Source: Halorussus amylolyticus
Lineage (GTDB): Archaea; Halobacteriota; Halobacteria; Halobacteriales; Haladaptataceae
Length of the DNA: 64,000 bases
Direction: 5' to 3'
Assembly: GCF_004143485.2 (NCBI RefSeq)
Contig: NZ_ML974135.1
Coordinates: forward strand, 68,276-132,275
Position 1 is the first letter of the stretch; each line of letters begins with the position of its first letter. A model generated the notes under the pieces. The model saw only the letters and a program-made list of their open reading frames with translations, had not been told where the DNA came from and ran no database searches. The translations under genes and the position numbers were made by a program. Positions 1 to 7,462 of the stretch are shown here, one piece after another.

Positions 1-436
1 CGCGAGGCGCACCCGTCAGTCCGTAGCCGACGAGCGCATCCACGACGACGTCCGTCTCGTCGTCCGCGAGCGACGCGTCTGCGTCAGCTACTCGGACCCC
101 CGCCTCGTCGAGAATCCGATACTGGGTCGCCGCGGCACCGTCCAGAGCGTCGGCCGGACGGTCGAGGACGACGGTGACCGACACGCCGCGATTTTCGAGA
201 TGCCGCCCGCAGGCCAGTCCGCCGCCCCCGTTTCCGCCGTTTCCGGCGAGAACCGTCACCGAGTCGGGGTCGCGTTCGAGGACGCGACCCGCGAGGTCGC
301 GCCCGGCGTTCTCCATCATCTGGAGCAGTCCGAGTCCGAGGTCTTCGACCGCGATGCGGTCTATCTCGCGCATCTCGTCGGCGGACACCGCGGGAACCGG
401 GGTTCCGTCCGGCGTCCGAAATTCCGGGGCGGTCAT
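1..436 (-). CDS. NAD(P)H-hydrate epimerase (YjeF N-terminal domain), partial
   Basis: The 5' part of a gene running off the left edge; about 145 residues are visible. The N-terminus carries SADEMREIDR, then LLQMMENAGRDLA and the glycine-rich VTVLAGNGGNGGGG followed by ACGRHL, the usual order of the YjeF_N Rossmann-like domain. This domain interconverts R- and S-NAD(P)HX so that a dehydratase can repair damaged cofactor in the cytoplasm. In archaea it is often fused to a C-terminal YjeF_C dehydratase; that part would lie outside the window, so the full architecture is unknown. The ATG is 11 bases after the stop of the DUF3179 gene on the same strand, so the two are probably co-transcribed. Confidence 0.85.
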   Translation of the reverse strand, partial: MTAPEFRTPDGTPVPAVSADEMREIDRIAVEDLGLGLLQMMENAGRDLAGRVLERDPDSVTVLAGNGGNGGGGLACGRHLENRGVSVTVVLDRPADALDGAAATQYRILDEAGVRVADADASLADDETDVVVDALVGYGLTGAPR

Positions 437-447
437 GTTGTTCGGCG

Positions 448-1410
448 TCACCGTCGCTCGGGCGCGTAGAAGGCGTTCGGGCCGTGGTCGTCCTGCCACG
501 CGAACGCGAACAGTCGCCTCGCAGGGAGGCGTTCGAGCCGTCTCCCGTCGGTCGCGTCACCAGTCGCGCCGTTCCACGTCGTTCCGTCGGCCGCGAACGT
601 CCCCGAGTCGTCGGGTTCGAAGTCGTATCCGGGATTTTCGAACGCGTGGACGCCCTCGTCGGTGGCGAACACGACCGCGTCGGTTCCGCCGACCGAAGCC
701 GTCACGACGCCCCCGTTTTCTCGAATTCGCGGCAACGGAAAGCCGACCGCCTCGTCGGCGACTTCGATGCCCAAGACGACCGTCTTCGGTTCGAGGTCGT
801 CGCGGTCCCACTGTCTCGACTCGGAACCGCGGTGGGCGTCCAGTCCGAACCCCTCGCTCTGGAAGTAGTCGTCGTACGGTTTCTCGTCGTAGTCGATGGG
901 TTCGGGGTCGTCGCTGTCGCTGGCGGCTTCGCTCTCGGCGTCTGCAGGCTGGAGAACCACGCCGTTCGGATACCGTTCCCGAAACGTCGTCCAAGATACG
1001 ATGGCTCCCGGTCGGACGTGCAGACGTTTGCCCTCGTACTCGCCAGCGATTGCTTTACCGCTCGATTGCTTCCACTCCGAGTCGGTCTCGCGGTCGTACA
1101 TCACGAGGTCGTCGTCCGCGAGCTTTCCCGAGACGCCGAACGTGAGCGTCCGCCCGTCGATTCGGCGGTCGTACACGATTGCGCTCCCGCATAGCGGACA
1201 CCACGTGACCGCAATCGGCTCCGGGTCGTCCGCGCCGACGTCGTCGTTGACGATTTCGTGGTAGTGGAGGATTCGGAGCGGGTACGCGCGGGGCGGAGAC
1301 GCCTCGACGACGATGACTCGGTCGTCGGGGTCGCCGAAATGCGCCTCGTCGAACTCCGGGCTGTCGATGCCCGGTATCGCATCTCGGGGGATGACTTGTC
1401 TTACGTTCAT
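448..1410 (-). CDS. DUF3179 domain protein
   Basis: 320 residues, cytoplasmic (no signal peptide or membrane segment). The family signature is clear: an N-terminal VRQVIPRDAIPGID, then ILHYHEIVND, and the CxxC-containing TWCPLCGSAIVYDR, followed by GKLADDDLVMYDRETDS and WKQSSGKAIAGE. DUF3179 proteins are widespread in archaea and bacteria; their biochemical role is not established, although the CxxC suggests metal binding or redox chemistry. I chose the ATG at 1410, because upstream residues in the same frame lie over the previous gene. The gene sits between the HEAT-peroxiredoxin gene (66 bases upstream) and the YjeF gene, an operon whose other members concern redox and cofactor repair. Confidence 0.85.
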   Translation of the reverse strand: MNVRQVIPRDAIPGIDSPEFDEAHFGDPDDRVIVVEASPPRAYPLRILHYHEIVNDDVGADDPEPIAVTWCPLCGSAIVYDRRIDGRTLTFGVSGKLADDDLVMYDRETDSEWKQSSGKAIAGEYEGKRLHVRPGAIVSWTTFRERYPNGVVLQPADAESEAASDSDDPEPIDYDEKPYDDYFQSEGFGLDAHRGSESRQWDRDDLEPKTVVLGIEVADEAVGFPLPRIRENGGVVTASVGGTDAVVFATDEGVHAFENPGYDFEPDDSGTFAADGTTWNGATGDATDGRRLERLPARRLFAFAWQDDHGPNAFYAPERR

Positions 1411-1475
1411 GGTCGGACGGTCGCGTTCGAGAGAGTAAATTCCGTGGGTGTCGGTCCGCACGGAATCGGACGCCG

Positions 1476-2594
1476 TTAGTCGTCGTTCGGGTGCCGCCGC
1501 TCGGGGTGCTCGAAGTCGAAGTCCTCGGTCCGGACCATGTCGAGTGTCTCCTCGACGGAGGGGCGGTCGCCCCAGTACGTCCCGAAGTACGCGAAGCGAA
1601 CCTCCCCCTCGGGGTCGATGACGACCGTCGCGGGGCGGTTGATGTACTCGGCGTGGACCGAGAACGCCATCGGGTCCACGCCGTAGGTCGCGCCGACGGC
1701 ACCCGCGCGGTCGAGCAGGTGGGGCCACCAGATGCGGTCGGTGTACGCCTCCTGAAACGACTCCTCGGCGAACCAGTAGTCGGGTTCGAACTCCTCGCCG
1801 ACCATCACCCGACCGCGGTATCGGTCGTGGCACTCGACGGTGGCGACCGTCACGTTCGCGGCTTCGAGTTCCGCTCGGAGGTCGATTAGCTCGTCGAACT
1901 CCCGGTGGCAGACCGGACACCAGTCGGCGAACACCCAGATGAGCACGACCCACTCGCCGTCGGCCTGCGCCTCGCTCAACTGCCACGTCTCGCCCTCGGT
2001 GTCAGGCAGGCTGAAATCGGGTGCCGCGTCACCGGGCTTCAGTCGGCCGAACGTCTCCGGGTCGAGGTTTCGGTAGACGGCCCGGAGTTCGTCAGTTGCG
2101 TTCTCCCCCTTTTCGATTCGGTCGATTGCCACCTCAATTTGGTGGCGTACGTCCTTCGAGGAGTCCTCGTCGTGACGGTCCCGGAGGGTCGCCAGCGACC
2201 GTTCTGCCCCGATGTGGCCGAGCGCGACCGCCGCCTGCGAGCGCGCGAGCGGACTGGGGTCGTTTCGAGCGACTTCCTGCAGGTCGTCCACCGCGTCGTC
2301 CACCCCGAGCACGCCCAGTGCGGTCGCACAGACGTACCGGACCTGAACGTCGTCGTCCCGGAGTCCGCGAGCTATCTCGGAGACGGCGTCGCCTCCCGCT
2401 CGAATCAGGTCGCGGACCGCGAGCAACCGCACGCTCCAATCGTCGTCGTCGAGGTCCGCGATTCCTTCGACGCCGAGGTCTCGGTCGGCGGTGAACGTCT
2501 TCTCGTTCAGCGGATGGAACTGATGGGAGCGGACGCGGTCGAGAGTCTCGAAGACGGTCGGATTCGTAGATGGCCCGGTAGGCGAGGGGGGCAT
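1476..2594 (-). CDS. HEAT-repeat / peroxiredoxin-like (AhpC-TSA) fusion
   Basis: 372 residues with two modules. Residues about 45-160 are alpha-helical HEAT/PBS-lyase-like repeats (LAVRDLIRAGGDAVSEIARGL, VRYVCATALGVLG, ARSQAAVALGHIGAE). Residues about 183-345 form a thioredoxin fold of the AhpC/TSA or TlpA type: GDAAPDFSLPDTEG, then FADWCPVCHREFDEL with a CPVC redox pair at Cys226 and Cys229, and the cis-proline region RPATVVIDPEG. A CxxC pair is more typical of thioredoxin/TlpA/Bcp-like reductases than of 1-Cys peroxiredoxins. The HEAT part may bring the redox module to a partner protein; that is inference. First gene of a likely three-gene operon with DUF3179 and YjeF. Confidence 0.8.
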   Translation of the reverse strand: MPPSPTGPSTNPTVFETLDRVRSHQFHPLNEKTFTADRDLGVEGIADLDDDDWSVRLLAVRDLIRAGGDAVSEIARGLRDDDVQVRYVCATALGVLGVDDAVDDLQEVARNDPSPLARSQAAVALGHIGAERSLATLRDRHDEDSSKDVRHQIEVAIDRIEKGENATDELRAVYRNLDPETFGRLKPGDAAPDFSLPDTEGETWQLSEAQADGEWVVLIWVFADWCPVCHREFDELIDLRAELEAANVTVATVECHDRYRGRVMVGEEFEPDYWFAEESFQEAYTDRIWWPHLLDRAGAVGATYGVDPMAFSVHAEYINRPATVVIDPEGEVRFAYFGTYWGDRPSVEETLDMVRTEDFDFEHPERRHPNDD

Positions 2595-2736
2595 TCGACT
2601 CCAGTTCGGGGACGTTCACAAAATACACTCCCGAATCCGGCAGAAGCGGACGTTTCACGAGTCTTCTTTACCGCACACCGACCACGCTACACATCCGCGG
2701 AACTACCTGCCCGATTCCATGCGAGAAACCCAGACG

Positions 2737-2776
2737 GTTCACAAGTGGTTCACCGGCCGGTGAACCACTCGTGAAC
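2737..2776. repeat. 40-bp inverted repeat with a 26-bp perfect core
   Basis: Bases 2744-2769 form a perfect palindrome centred on CCGGCCGG. Pairing continues outward to 2737 and 2776 with one mismatch (2743/2770). It lies between the divergent HEAT-peroxiredoxin gene (start 2594) and the membrane protein gene (start 2870). This is a good position for a dimeric regulator site or for a hairpin in a 5' leader. No family assignment is possible from the sequence. Confidence 0.7.
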
Positions 2777-2840
2777 GACGACGAGCACCCGGAACGACGA
2801 CGACCACCCGGAACGACGACGACCACCCGGAACGACGACA
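2772..2840. repeat. 19-bp tandem repeat, about 3.6 copies
   Basis: Two exact 19-bp units (GGAACGACGACGACCACCC) at 2791-2809 and 2810-2828 are preceded by a diverged copy at 2772-2790 and followed by a partial copy to 2840. The array starts at the foot of the inverted repeat and ends 30 bases before the membrane gene. As 19 is not a multiple of 3, copy number would not preserve any reading frame, which fits a non-coding leader or promoter. Confidence 0.8.
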
Positions 2841-2869
2841 GGCAGAAACCATGACCACCGACCGAAACG

Positions 2870-3577
2870 ATGACAGCGACTGATAGATTCGCCGGAGTGA
2901 CGAATCTGCAGACGAACAAGGAGACGCTTCTCCGATGGGGAGTCGTGCTCAACTTCGAACTGCTGTTGATTTTAGGCTACTTCGCGCTCGCCTCGTCGGG
3001 CGTCATCGGGACCACGCCGGAATCGCTCGCGACGTTGGTGTACCCGTTCGTCTGGATTAACGTCGGAGCGTGGGCCGTCTTGGGGACGACTCCCGCCTCG
3101 GCCTCGCGGACGCAAGTTCGGGTGGCGGGAGCGATTGCGGGCAGTTATCTGCTCGTCCTCCTCGTCGCGGGCGGCGTCTTCGGCCCCGGACACGTCACCC
3201 ACGGTCACACCCACTCGACCGGACTCCGATTCGCCGTGACGTCGCTTCCGCCCGGGTGGGGTCCCGCGCTCCTCTACGGCGGAGCGTATCTCAACGTCGT
3301 GTTGATGCCGTACAAGCTAATCGGCTACGCCGCGCTCGCGTACCTCGTCTACGCGACGGTCCTCGACGCGAGCGGAACGCCGATTTCGGGGCTTCTGGGG
3401 TTGCTCTCGTGCGTGAGCTGTACGTTCCCGGTTCTCGCCGCAATCGCGACCGGAGTCGCCGGGGGAACGTCTGGACTCGCGACGGCGGTGTACTCCCAGT
3501 CGTACGCGCTCTCGACGGTCGTGTTCGTCCTCACGGTCGGACTGCTGTACTGGCGGCCGTTTAGCCGGTCGTCGTGA
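2870..3577 (+). CDS. Haloarchaeal integral membrane protein with a CxxC motif
   Basis: 235 residues with about six or seven hydrophobic segments, for example VVLNFELLLILGYFALASSG, SYLLVLLVAGGVFG and a C-terminal STVVFVLTVGLLYW. A His-rich loop (GPGHVTHGHTHSTG, near residues 103-116) and a membrane-embedded LSCVSCTFPVL motif are the only polar landmarks. A CxxC plus His cluster hints at metal (copper-like) or heme handling, but no family function is known to me. The stop is 5 bases from the stop of the convergent HxlR gene. The inverted repeat and tandem repeats lie just upstream. Confidence 0.75.
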   Translation: MTATDRFAGVTNLQTNKETLLRWGVVLNFELLLILGYFALASSGVIGTTPESLATLVYPFVWINVGAWAVLGTTPASASRTQVRVAGAIAGSYLLVLLVAGGVFGPGHVTHGHTHSTGLRFAVTSLPPGWGPALLYGGAYLNVVLMPYKLIGYAALAYLVYATVLDASGTPISGLLGLLSCVSCTFPVLAAIATGVAGGTSGLATAVYSQSYALSTVVFVLTVGLLYWRPFSRSS

Positions 3578-3582
3578 GCGCG

Positions 3583-3957
3583 CTACTCGTCCGGTTCGGA
3601 CAGGTGTTCCATCCCCCAGTCGCGCATCGCGAAGATGACGGGCTGGAGCGACTGGCCGTGTTCGGTCAGCGAGTACTCGACGCGGACCGGCTTCTCGCTG
3701 ACAATCTCGCGGTTCACGAGCCGTTTTTCTTCGAGGTCGCTCAGGCTGTCCGAGAGAACCTTGCTCGAAATCCCATCGACGGCCTCCTTGAGGTCGTTGA
3801 AACCGCTCGGTCCGTGTTCGATGAGGCGGTGGATGATGACGGGGTGCCACTTCTTGCTGATGAGCGACGCCGTGGTCGTGACCGGGCACCAGTCCTCCCC
3901 GGCGCACCAGATTTCGAGCTGTCCGATTGCGTCGGTCTCGTCGGTCGCGTGCGTCAT
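3583..3957 (-). CDS. HxlR-family winged-helix transcriptional regulator
   Basis: 124 residues, the usual HxlR length. The fold reads ISKKWHPVIIHRLIEHGPSGFNDLKEAV (helices 2-3), SSKVLSDSLSDLEEKRLVNRE (recognition helix) and VEYSLTEHGQSLQPVIFAM (wing and dimer helix). Two cysteines precede the helix-turn-helix (EIWCAGEDWCPV); HxlR/YodB-type proteins often sense thiol-reactive compounds through such cysteines. A perfect inverted repeat overlaps the TATA box 27 bases upstream of the ATG, so autorepression is likely. The neighbouring DsrE, pirin and OsmC genes are plausible co-targets, which is inference. Confidence 0.9.
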   Translation of the reverse strand: MTHATDETDAIGQLEIWCAGEDWCPVTTTASLISKKWHPVIIHRLIEHGPSGFNDLKEAVDGISSKVLSDSLSDLEEKRLVNREIVSEKPVRVEYSLTEHGQSLQPVIFAMRDWGMEHLSEPDE

Positions 3958-3984
3958 GCGTGAACCGTCAATCCGAGGGGGTAT

Positions 3985-4015
3985 AAGAGTAACTACGAGA
4001 AATGTAGTTACTCTT
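3985..4015. promoter_or_regulatory. Inverted-repeat operator overlapping the HxlR gene promoter
   Basis: Two perfect 12-base arms (AAGAGTAACTAC and its complement GTAGTTACTCTT) are separated by 7 bases. Read on the minus strand, the left arm overlaps a CTTATAC TATA box at 3981-3987, about 27 bases before the HxlR start codon. The internal GTAACTAC...GTAGTTAC spacing of about two helical turns fits a winged-helix dimer. This predicts direct autoregulation. Confidence 0.75.
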
Positions 4016-4027
4016 GGTTATTTAATT

Positions 4028-4063
4028 CGTCGGGGCTCAGCGCCATGGCGCTGAGTCCCGACG
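4028..4063. repeat. 36-bp near-perfect palindrome
   Basis: A 20-bp perfect palindrome at 4036-4055 (centred on CCATGG) extends on both sides to CGTCGGGG/TCCCGACG with one mismatch. It lies between the HxlR operator and the end of the DsrE gene, about 190 bases beyond the DsrE stop. It could be a second operator or a fold-back element. It has no U-tract on either strand, so a classical terminator is unlikely. The rest of 4064-4256 shows nothing recognisable. Confidence 0.6.
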
Positions 4064-4256
4064 TTCGCCCGTCGGAAATTCCGGCGGTGACGCCGTAGTA
4101 ATCCGGTTTCCACCGAGTTAGGTCGGGTTTATGTGCATCGCTTTCGAAGAAGATACCGAAAGGTAACGTAGTACGAGGGCAGTATCTAGTATGAGTTCAA
4201 CAGGAGTGCGGCCGTCCTGCGAGCGTTCGATACGGATTCAGAGGCTCCGCCTCGGT

Positions 4257-4610
4257 TCAGAACGTGATGACTTCGTAGCCGTCGGCGACCAGACTCCGAA
4301 TACTGGGGTGGCCGTCGTACTCTGCGATGCGTTCGGCCCCGCTTTCGTCGACTTCGTCGCCGACGTGGAACGCGCCCGCACAGTAATCGCAGACCTGAAC
4401 GTGGTCTTCGAGCGTCTTGTAGAGCGGATGGGCGTCGTGAGACTCGTCTTCGAGTTCGGGGACCCACTGCGTTCCCGCGCCGTCGAATATCACCGTCACG
4501 TCGTCGCCTTCGTCTTTGAACTCCTTCGCCGCCTCTAATGCGTTCACGACCCGACCGAGGTCGGCGTGCGATTCGGTACCAGCCAGAACGACGATAGCTG
4601 CTTTTACCAC
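4257..4610 (-). CDS. DsrE-family protein
   Basis: 117 residues with a GTG start at 4610. DsrE proteins are small alpha/beta sulfur-relay proteins; some carry persulfide on a conserved cysteine. Here the fold reads KAAIVVLAGTESHADLG, then DVTVIFDGAGTQWVPEL and a cysteine pair in VQVCDYCAGAF, ending PSIRSLVADGYEVITF. The frame remains open to an ATG at 4688, but the extra 26 residues are not DsrE-like and would overlap the pirin gene, so I prefer the GTG. The pirin gene ends 74 bases upstream on the same strand; the two are probably one transcript. Confidence 0.8.
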   Translation of the reverse strand: MVKAAIVVLAGTESHADLGRVVNALEAAKEFKDEGDDVTVIFDGAGTQWVPELEDESHDAHPLYKTLEDHVQVCDYCAGAFHVGDEVDESGAERIAEYDGHPSIRSLVADGYEVITF

Positions 4611-4684
4611 GTGTTCGAGTGCGGGCTTTACGAACAAAGGTCCATATATCGCGGTGGCGTCTGCCGCGTTCGAGAAGGCCGTTC

Positions 4685-5455
4685 TCACCGGCCAATCATC
4701 CCTTGGCGAGTGACCGGGGCATCGAGATTGATACAGAAGGCGACGACGAGCGAATCTTCGTCGGCCGTGACGGACACGTCCTCCTCATCGGTCACGAGTC
4801 CGCTTTCGGTGTAGCCGATAGTAGTCTCGTCGCGGCCCGCCGTCACGGCCCCGTCGAACACGTAGACGTAGGTGTCCCATCCGGGACGAGACGGGAGCGT
4901 GACGGTCGCACCGGCGTCGAGCCGACAGTCGTAAAAGTGGACGTCGTTACGGACGTACAGCGGGGCGTCACCGTCTTCGGGACCGAACAGGTGTCGCCAC
5001 TCGTTGGGAACCGCGTCGGGAATCGGTTCGTGCTGGATACCGGGTTCGAGGCCGAGGCTGTGGGGGCGAACGAAGATTTGGAGCATCCGCAACGGCGGGT
5101 CGTCCGCGCGCGTCTCCTCGGCGTGCCAGAAACCGCGACCGGCGTTCATCACCATCAGGTGGTCGGGGTCGGTGACCAGTTCGTTGCCCTGCCGGTCGTC
5201 GTGACGCATCACGCCGTCGGGCACCCACGAGATAATCTCCTCGTTGCGGTGCTGGTGCATCCGGATGAGCGTCCCCGGGTCCATGAACGACTCGACGACC
5301 GTCGCCAGCGGCCCGTAGCCGTGGTCGTCGTGGCCCGGAACGGCGCGCCCGGGGAAATTGAAATGAATCCTGAACGCGCCCTGATTTTGCGAAACGTCCG
5401 TTCGCGGGGCGGTGTGAATCTGTGGCCGTGCGCCCGCCGACGCTGAAACGTCCAT
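4685..5455 (-). CDS. Pirin-family bicupin
   Basis: 256 residues, close to the family norm. The N-terminal cupin has the metal ligands in FMDPGTLIRMHQHRNEEIISWV, where pirins place the iron-binding His-x-His and Glu, followed by MRHDDRQGNE and NAGRGFWHAEET. The second cupin (about 160-250) is more divergent. Pirins act as quercetin-2,3-dioxygenases or as iron-dependent redox-sensing partners of transcription factors; which applies here cannot be decided from sequence. Followed by DsrE on the same strand, and preceded 222 bases upstream by OsmC. That spacer (5456-5677) shows no gene. Confidence 0.85.
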   Translation of the reverse strand: MDVSASAGARPQIHTAPRTDVSQNQGAFRIHFNFPGRAVPGHDDHGYGPLATVVESFMDPGTLIRMHQHRNEEIISWVPDGVMRHDDRQGNELVTDPDHLMVMNAGRGFWHAEETRADDPPLRMLQIFVRPHSLGLEPGIQHEPIPDAVPNEWRHLFGPEDGDAPLYVRNDVHFYDCRLDAGATVTLPSRPGWDTYVYVFDGAVTAGRDETTIGYTESGLVTDEEDVSVTADEDSLVVAFCINLDAPVTRQGMIGR

Positions 5456-5677
5456 TAATCGTCGGTAGGTCGCCTCGGGCTAAAGGCGTTCTGCACGTCG
5501 CGGTTCGCGTATCGGCGTTCAGTAGCGTCGCCTACGAGCGACCTCCGAGGGCCGGTGGCGAGTCCCGCCCCGACAGAGTCTCGCGACGTAGATACCGGCG
5601 GGCGCACGGATGGAGATGGCTACTGACCCGTCGCTGTCGCTCGTGTCTGATTCGAGACCGAATCGCTGCCGGGCCGA

Positions 5678-6283
5678 TTAGTCGTCGCCCGCCACCTCGG
5701 CGGGCGCGTCGATAGTCATCTCGATGTCCTGGGCGCGTGAGACGAACGCGTAGACGGGTGCCCGCCGCGCCCACTCGTCTATCAGGTCCCGGTCGAGGTC
5801 CTCCCCGTCGATTTCGACTTCGGCGGTGAGGTTCTCGAAGACCGAGTCGGCCTCCCTGAGTTCCGCGAGGTCGAAGAGGACCGCCGGGTCGAAATCGGCT
5901 CGGACGCGCGTCCGGAGGTGGTCGATGGCCACGCCGTTGGCGGCGGCGTTAATCGTGATGCCGACGTTGATACAGGCGGCCAGCGCCGATAGCGCCGCCT
6001 CTATCGGTTCGAGTCGGTCCGTCGCGCCGACCCACCCACCAGCGTCCAACACTTCCTTCCAAGCCCCGTAGGGAACCGTGTACTCGCGCGTTTCGCGAGC
6101 GATGGTCTCGCCTCCGAGTTCGTAGCTATCGACTTTCGCTAGGCTGTGTGCGGCCGTCCCCTCGTAGGTCGCGGACGCCCCGAGGCCGAACTGTACGGCT
6201 TCGGGGTTCGCCGCCGCGTGAGCGGCGAACCCTTCGAGCGTTTCGAGGTCGATACCGTGCGACAGTTGTCGTTCGTCGGTCAT
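5678..6283 (-). CDS. OsmC-family protein lacking the second cysteine
   Basis: 201 residues. The OsmC core is visible: EAALSALAACINVGITINA with the first conserved cysteine at Cys104, then ANGVAIDHLRTRVRADFDP. In OsmC/Ohr hydroperoxide reductases a second cysteine follows in a CP motif; here that segment reads ARRAPVYAFV, with Ala174 at the expected place and no other cysteine in the protein. It is therefore unlikely to reduce peroxides by the standard two-cysteine mechanism. I chose the ATG at 6283; the open frame upstream has atypical composition. The flanking 6284-6550 contains nothing I recognise. Confidence 0.85.
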   Translation of the reverse strand: MTDERQLSHGIDLETLEGFAAHAAANPEAVQFGLGASATYEGTAAHSLAKVDSYELGGETIARETREYTVPYGAWKEVLDAGGWVGATDRLEPIEAALSALAACINVGITINAAANGVAIDHLRTRVRADFDPAVLFDLAELREADSVFENLTAEVEIDGEDLDRDLIDEWARRAPVYAFVSRAQDIEMTIDAPAEVAGDD

Positions 6284-6550
6284 GGTTCGTGTCTCCGCGG
6301 TCGGAAACGTCTGTCTCCCAGCGTTCGGAGCGACGCTCGTGTCTCCTCCCGCAGGAGTACGTACGAAGCCGAGAGTCGTGTAGCTATTTCGTGGAGATTC
6401 GGCGGTTACTGGCGCTCTTGCAGCCACTGCAACCGAACCACCGACTGCAATCCGACGGTCGTTGGGTCCGACCACGTCACGAGAGTCACTCCGCCTCACG
6501 CTCCTCGAAAAAGCGATTGGAGCAGAACCGGAATTGCGCCGCTACAAACC

Positions 6551-7360
6551 TCACTCGACGCGGTTTTGCTGTTCGACGCTGCGCGCACCGGACCTGTAGG
6601 TCTCGTAGACGGACGCCGCCCACTCACGGACCGGCGCCGCGTCGGTGTCGATTACTGCATGTACCGTTCCGCTGTCACGCTCGTAACAGCTAATCGTGAC
6701 GCGTTCGTCGAGCAGGCCGAGTCCGTACTGCGGGAGGTCGTCGTGCTCTAAAACGGTAAAATTTTCCCGTCGCATCATCTCCGAACTGCGATTCGGGTAC
6801 GTCGAGAGAAAGTACGCGTGACACTCCGGTCGGTCGATTAGCGTCACGTCTACGCCCTCCTGTATTAGCTGGTGAAGCACGTCGAAACACAGGTCCATAA
6901 GCGCGACCTCGGGGCGAAGGAACCGTACGGTTGTCGACTCCCGGAGAAGCGACTCGAACCGTCCCACCGGACGGTACGGAGCGTCGGGTTCGGCGACGGT
7001 TACGGTCAGTTCCGACCACGTCTCGAACGGGAATTCGCTGATTGCGTCGGGGAGCCAGTGCCAGACGGAACGCAACGTTCGCTCGATTTCGACTCGTTCG
7101 AGAAGGTCCTCCATCCCCGATGCGACGACCTCCCCCAGTCGCGTCGCCGTGTACTGATACCCCTCTTTGCGAACCCAGAGCCGGTCGTCGAACGTGTCCA
7201 GCGTCCGGCGCATCGTCGAGGACGAAACCCCGGTCAGCTCGCAGAGTTCGGAGCGACTCCGGGGCCGCTCCGTCAGTGCGACGAGCGTCGGGACGCGATG
7301 GTCGGACCGAGCGAGATACGCGATGTCGGCAACTGGGGAGTCTCCACGATAGTGTTCCAT
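6551..7360 (-). CDS. Winged-helix transcriptional regulator with a C-terminal sensor-like domain
   Basis: 269 residues from the ATG at 7360 (a further ATG exists at 7417). Residues about 10-75 form a winged helix: VPTLVALTERPRSRSELCEL, then the recognition helix VSSSTMRRTLDTF and a wing ending GYQYTATRLGEVV. The remaining 190 residues (VWHWLPDAISEF to the C-terminus) match the layout of a large haloarchaeal regulator family whose ligand is unknown. The formyltransferase gene lies 102 bases upstream on the same strand. No operator-like repeat is evident. Confidence 0.75.
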   Translation of the reverse strand: MEHYRGDSPVADIAYLARSDHRVPTLVALTERPRSRSELCELTGVSSSTMRRTLDTFDDRLWVRKEGYQYTATRLGEVVASGMEDLLERVEIERTLRSVWHWLPDAISEFPFETWSELTVTVAEPDAPYRPVGRFESLLRESTTVRFLRPEVALMDLCFDVLHQLIQEGVDVTLIDRPECHAYFLSTYPNRSSEMMRRENFTVLEHDDLPQYGLGLLDERVTISCYERDSGTVHAVIDTDAAPVREWAASVYETYRSGARSVEQQNRVE

Positions 7361-7462
7361 GGTAACATACTCCAATAGTGGGGGTACGCCACGGAAAGTG
7401 AAAACGGTTGTTGTCATTCGGCTCGACGCTGTGGGGCATCGGTCCGTGAGCCTCGGTCAACA

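Noticed and set aside
84..560. Long Arg/Pro-rich reading frame opposite the DUF3179 and YjeF genes
   Set aside because: It is a GC-driven shadow frame: basic, low in acidic residues and overlapping two well-supported genes.
4028..4063. Terminator for the DsrE gene
   Set aside because: It lies about 190 bases beyond the stop and has no T-tract on either strand; an operator or fold-back element is as likely.
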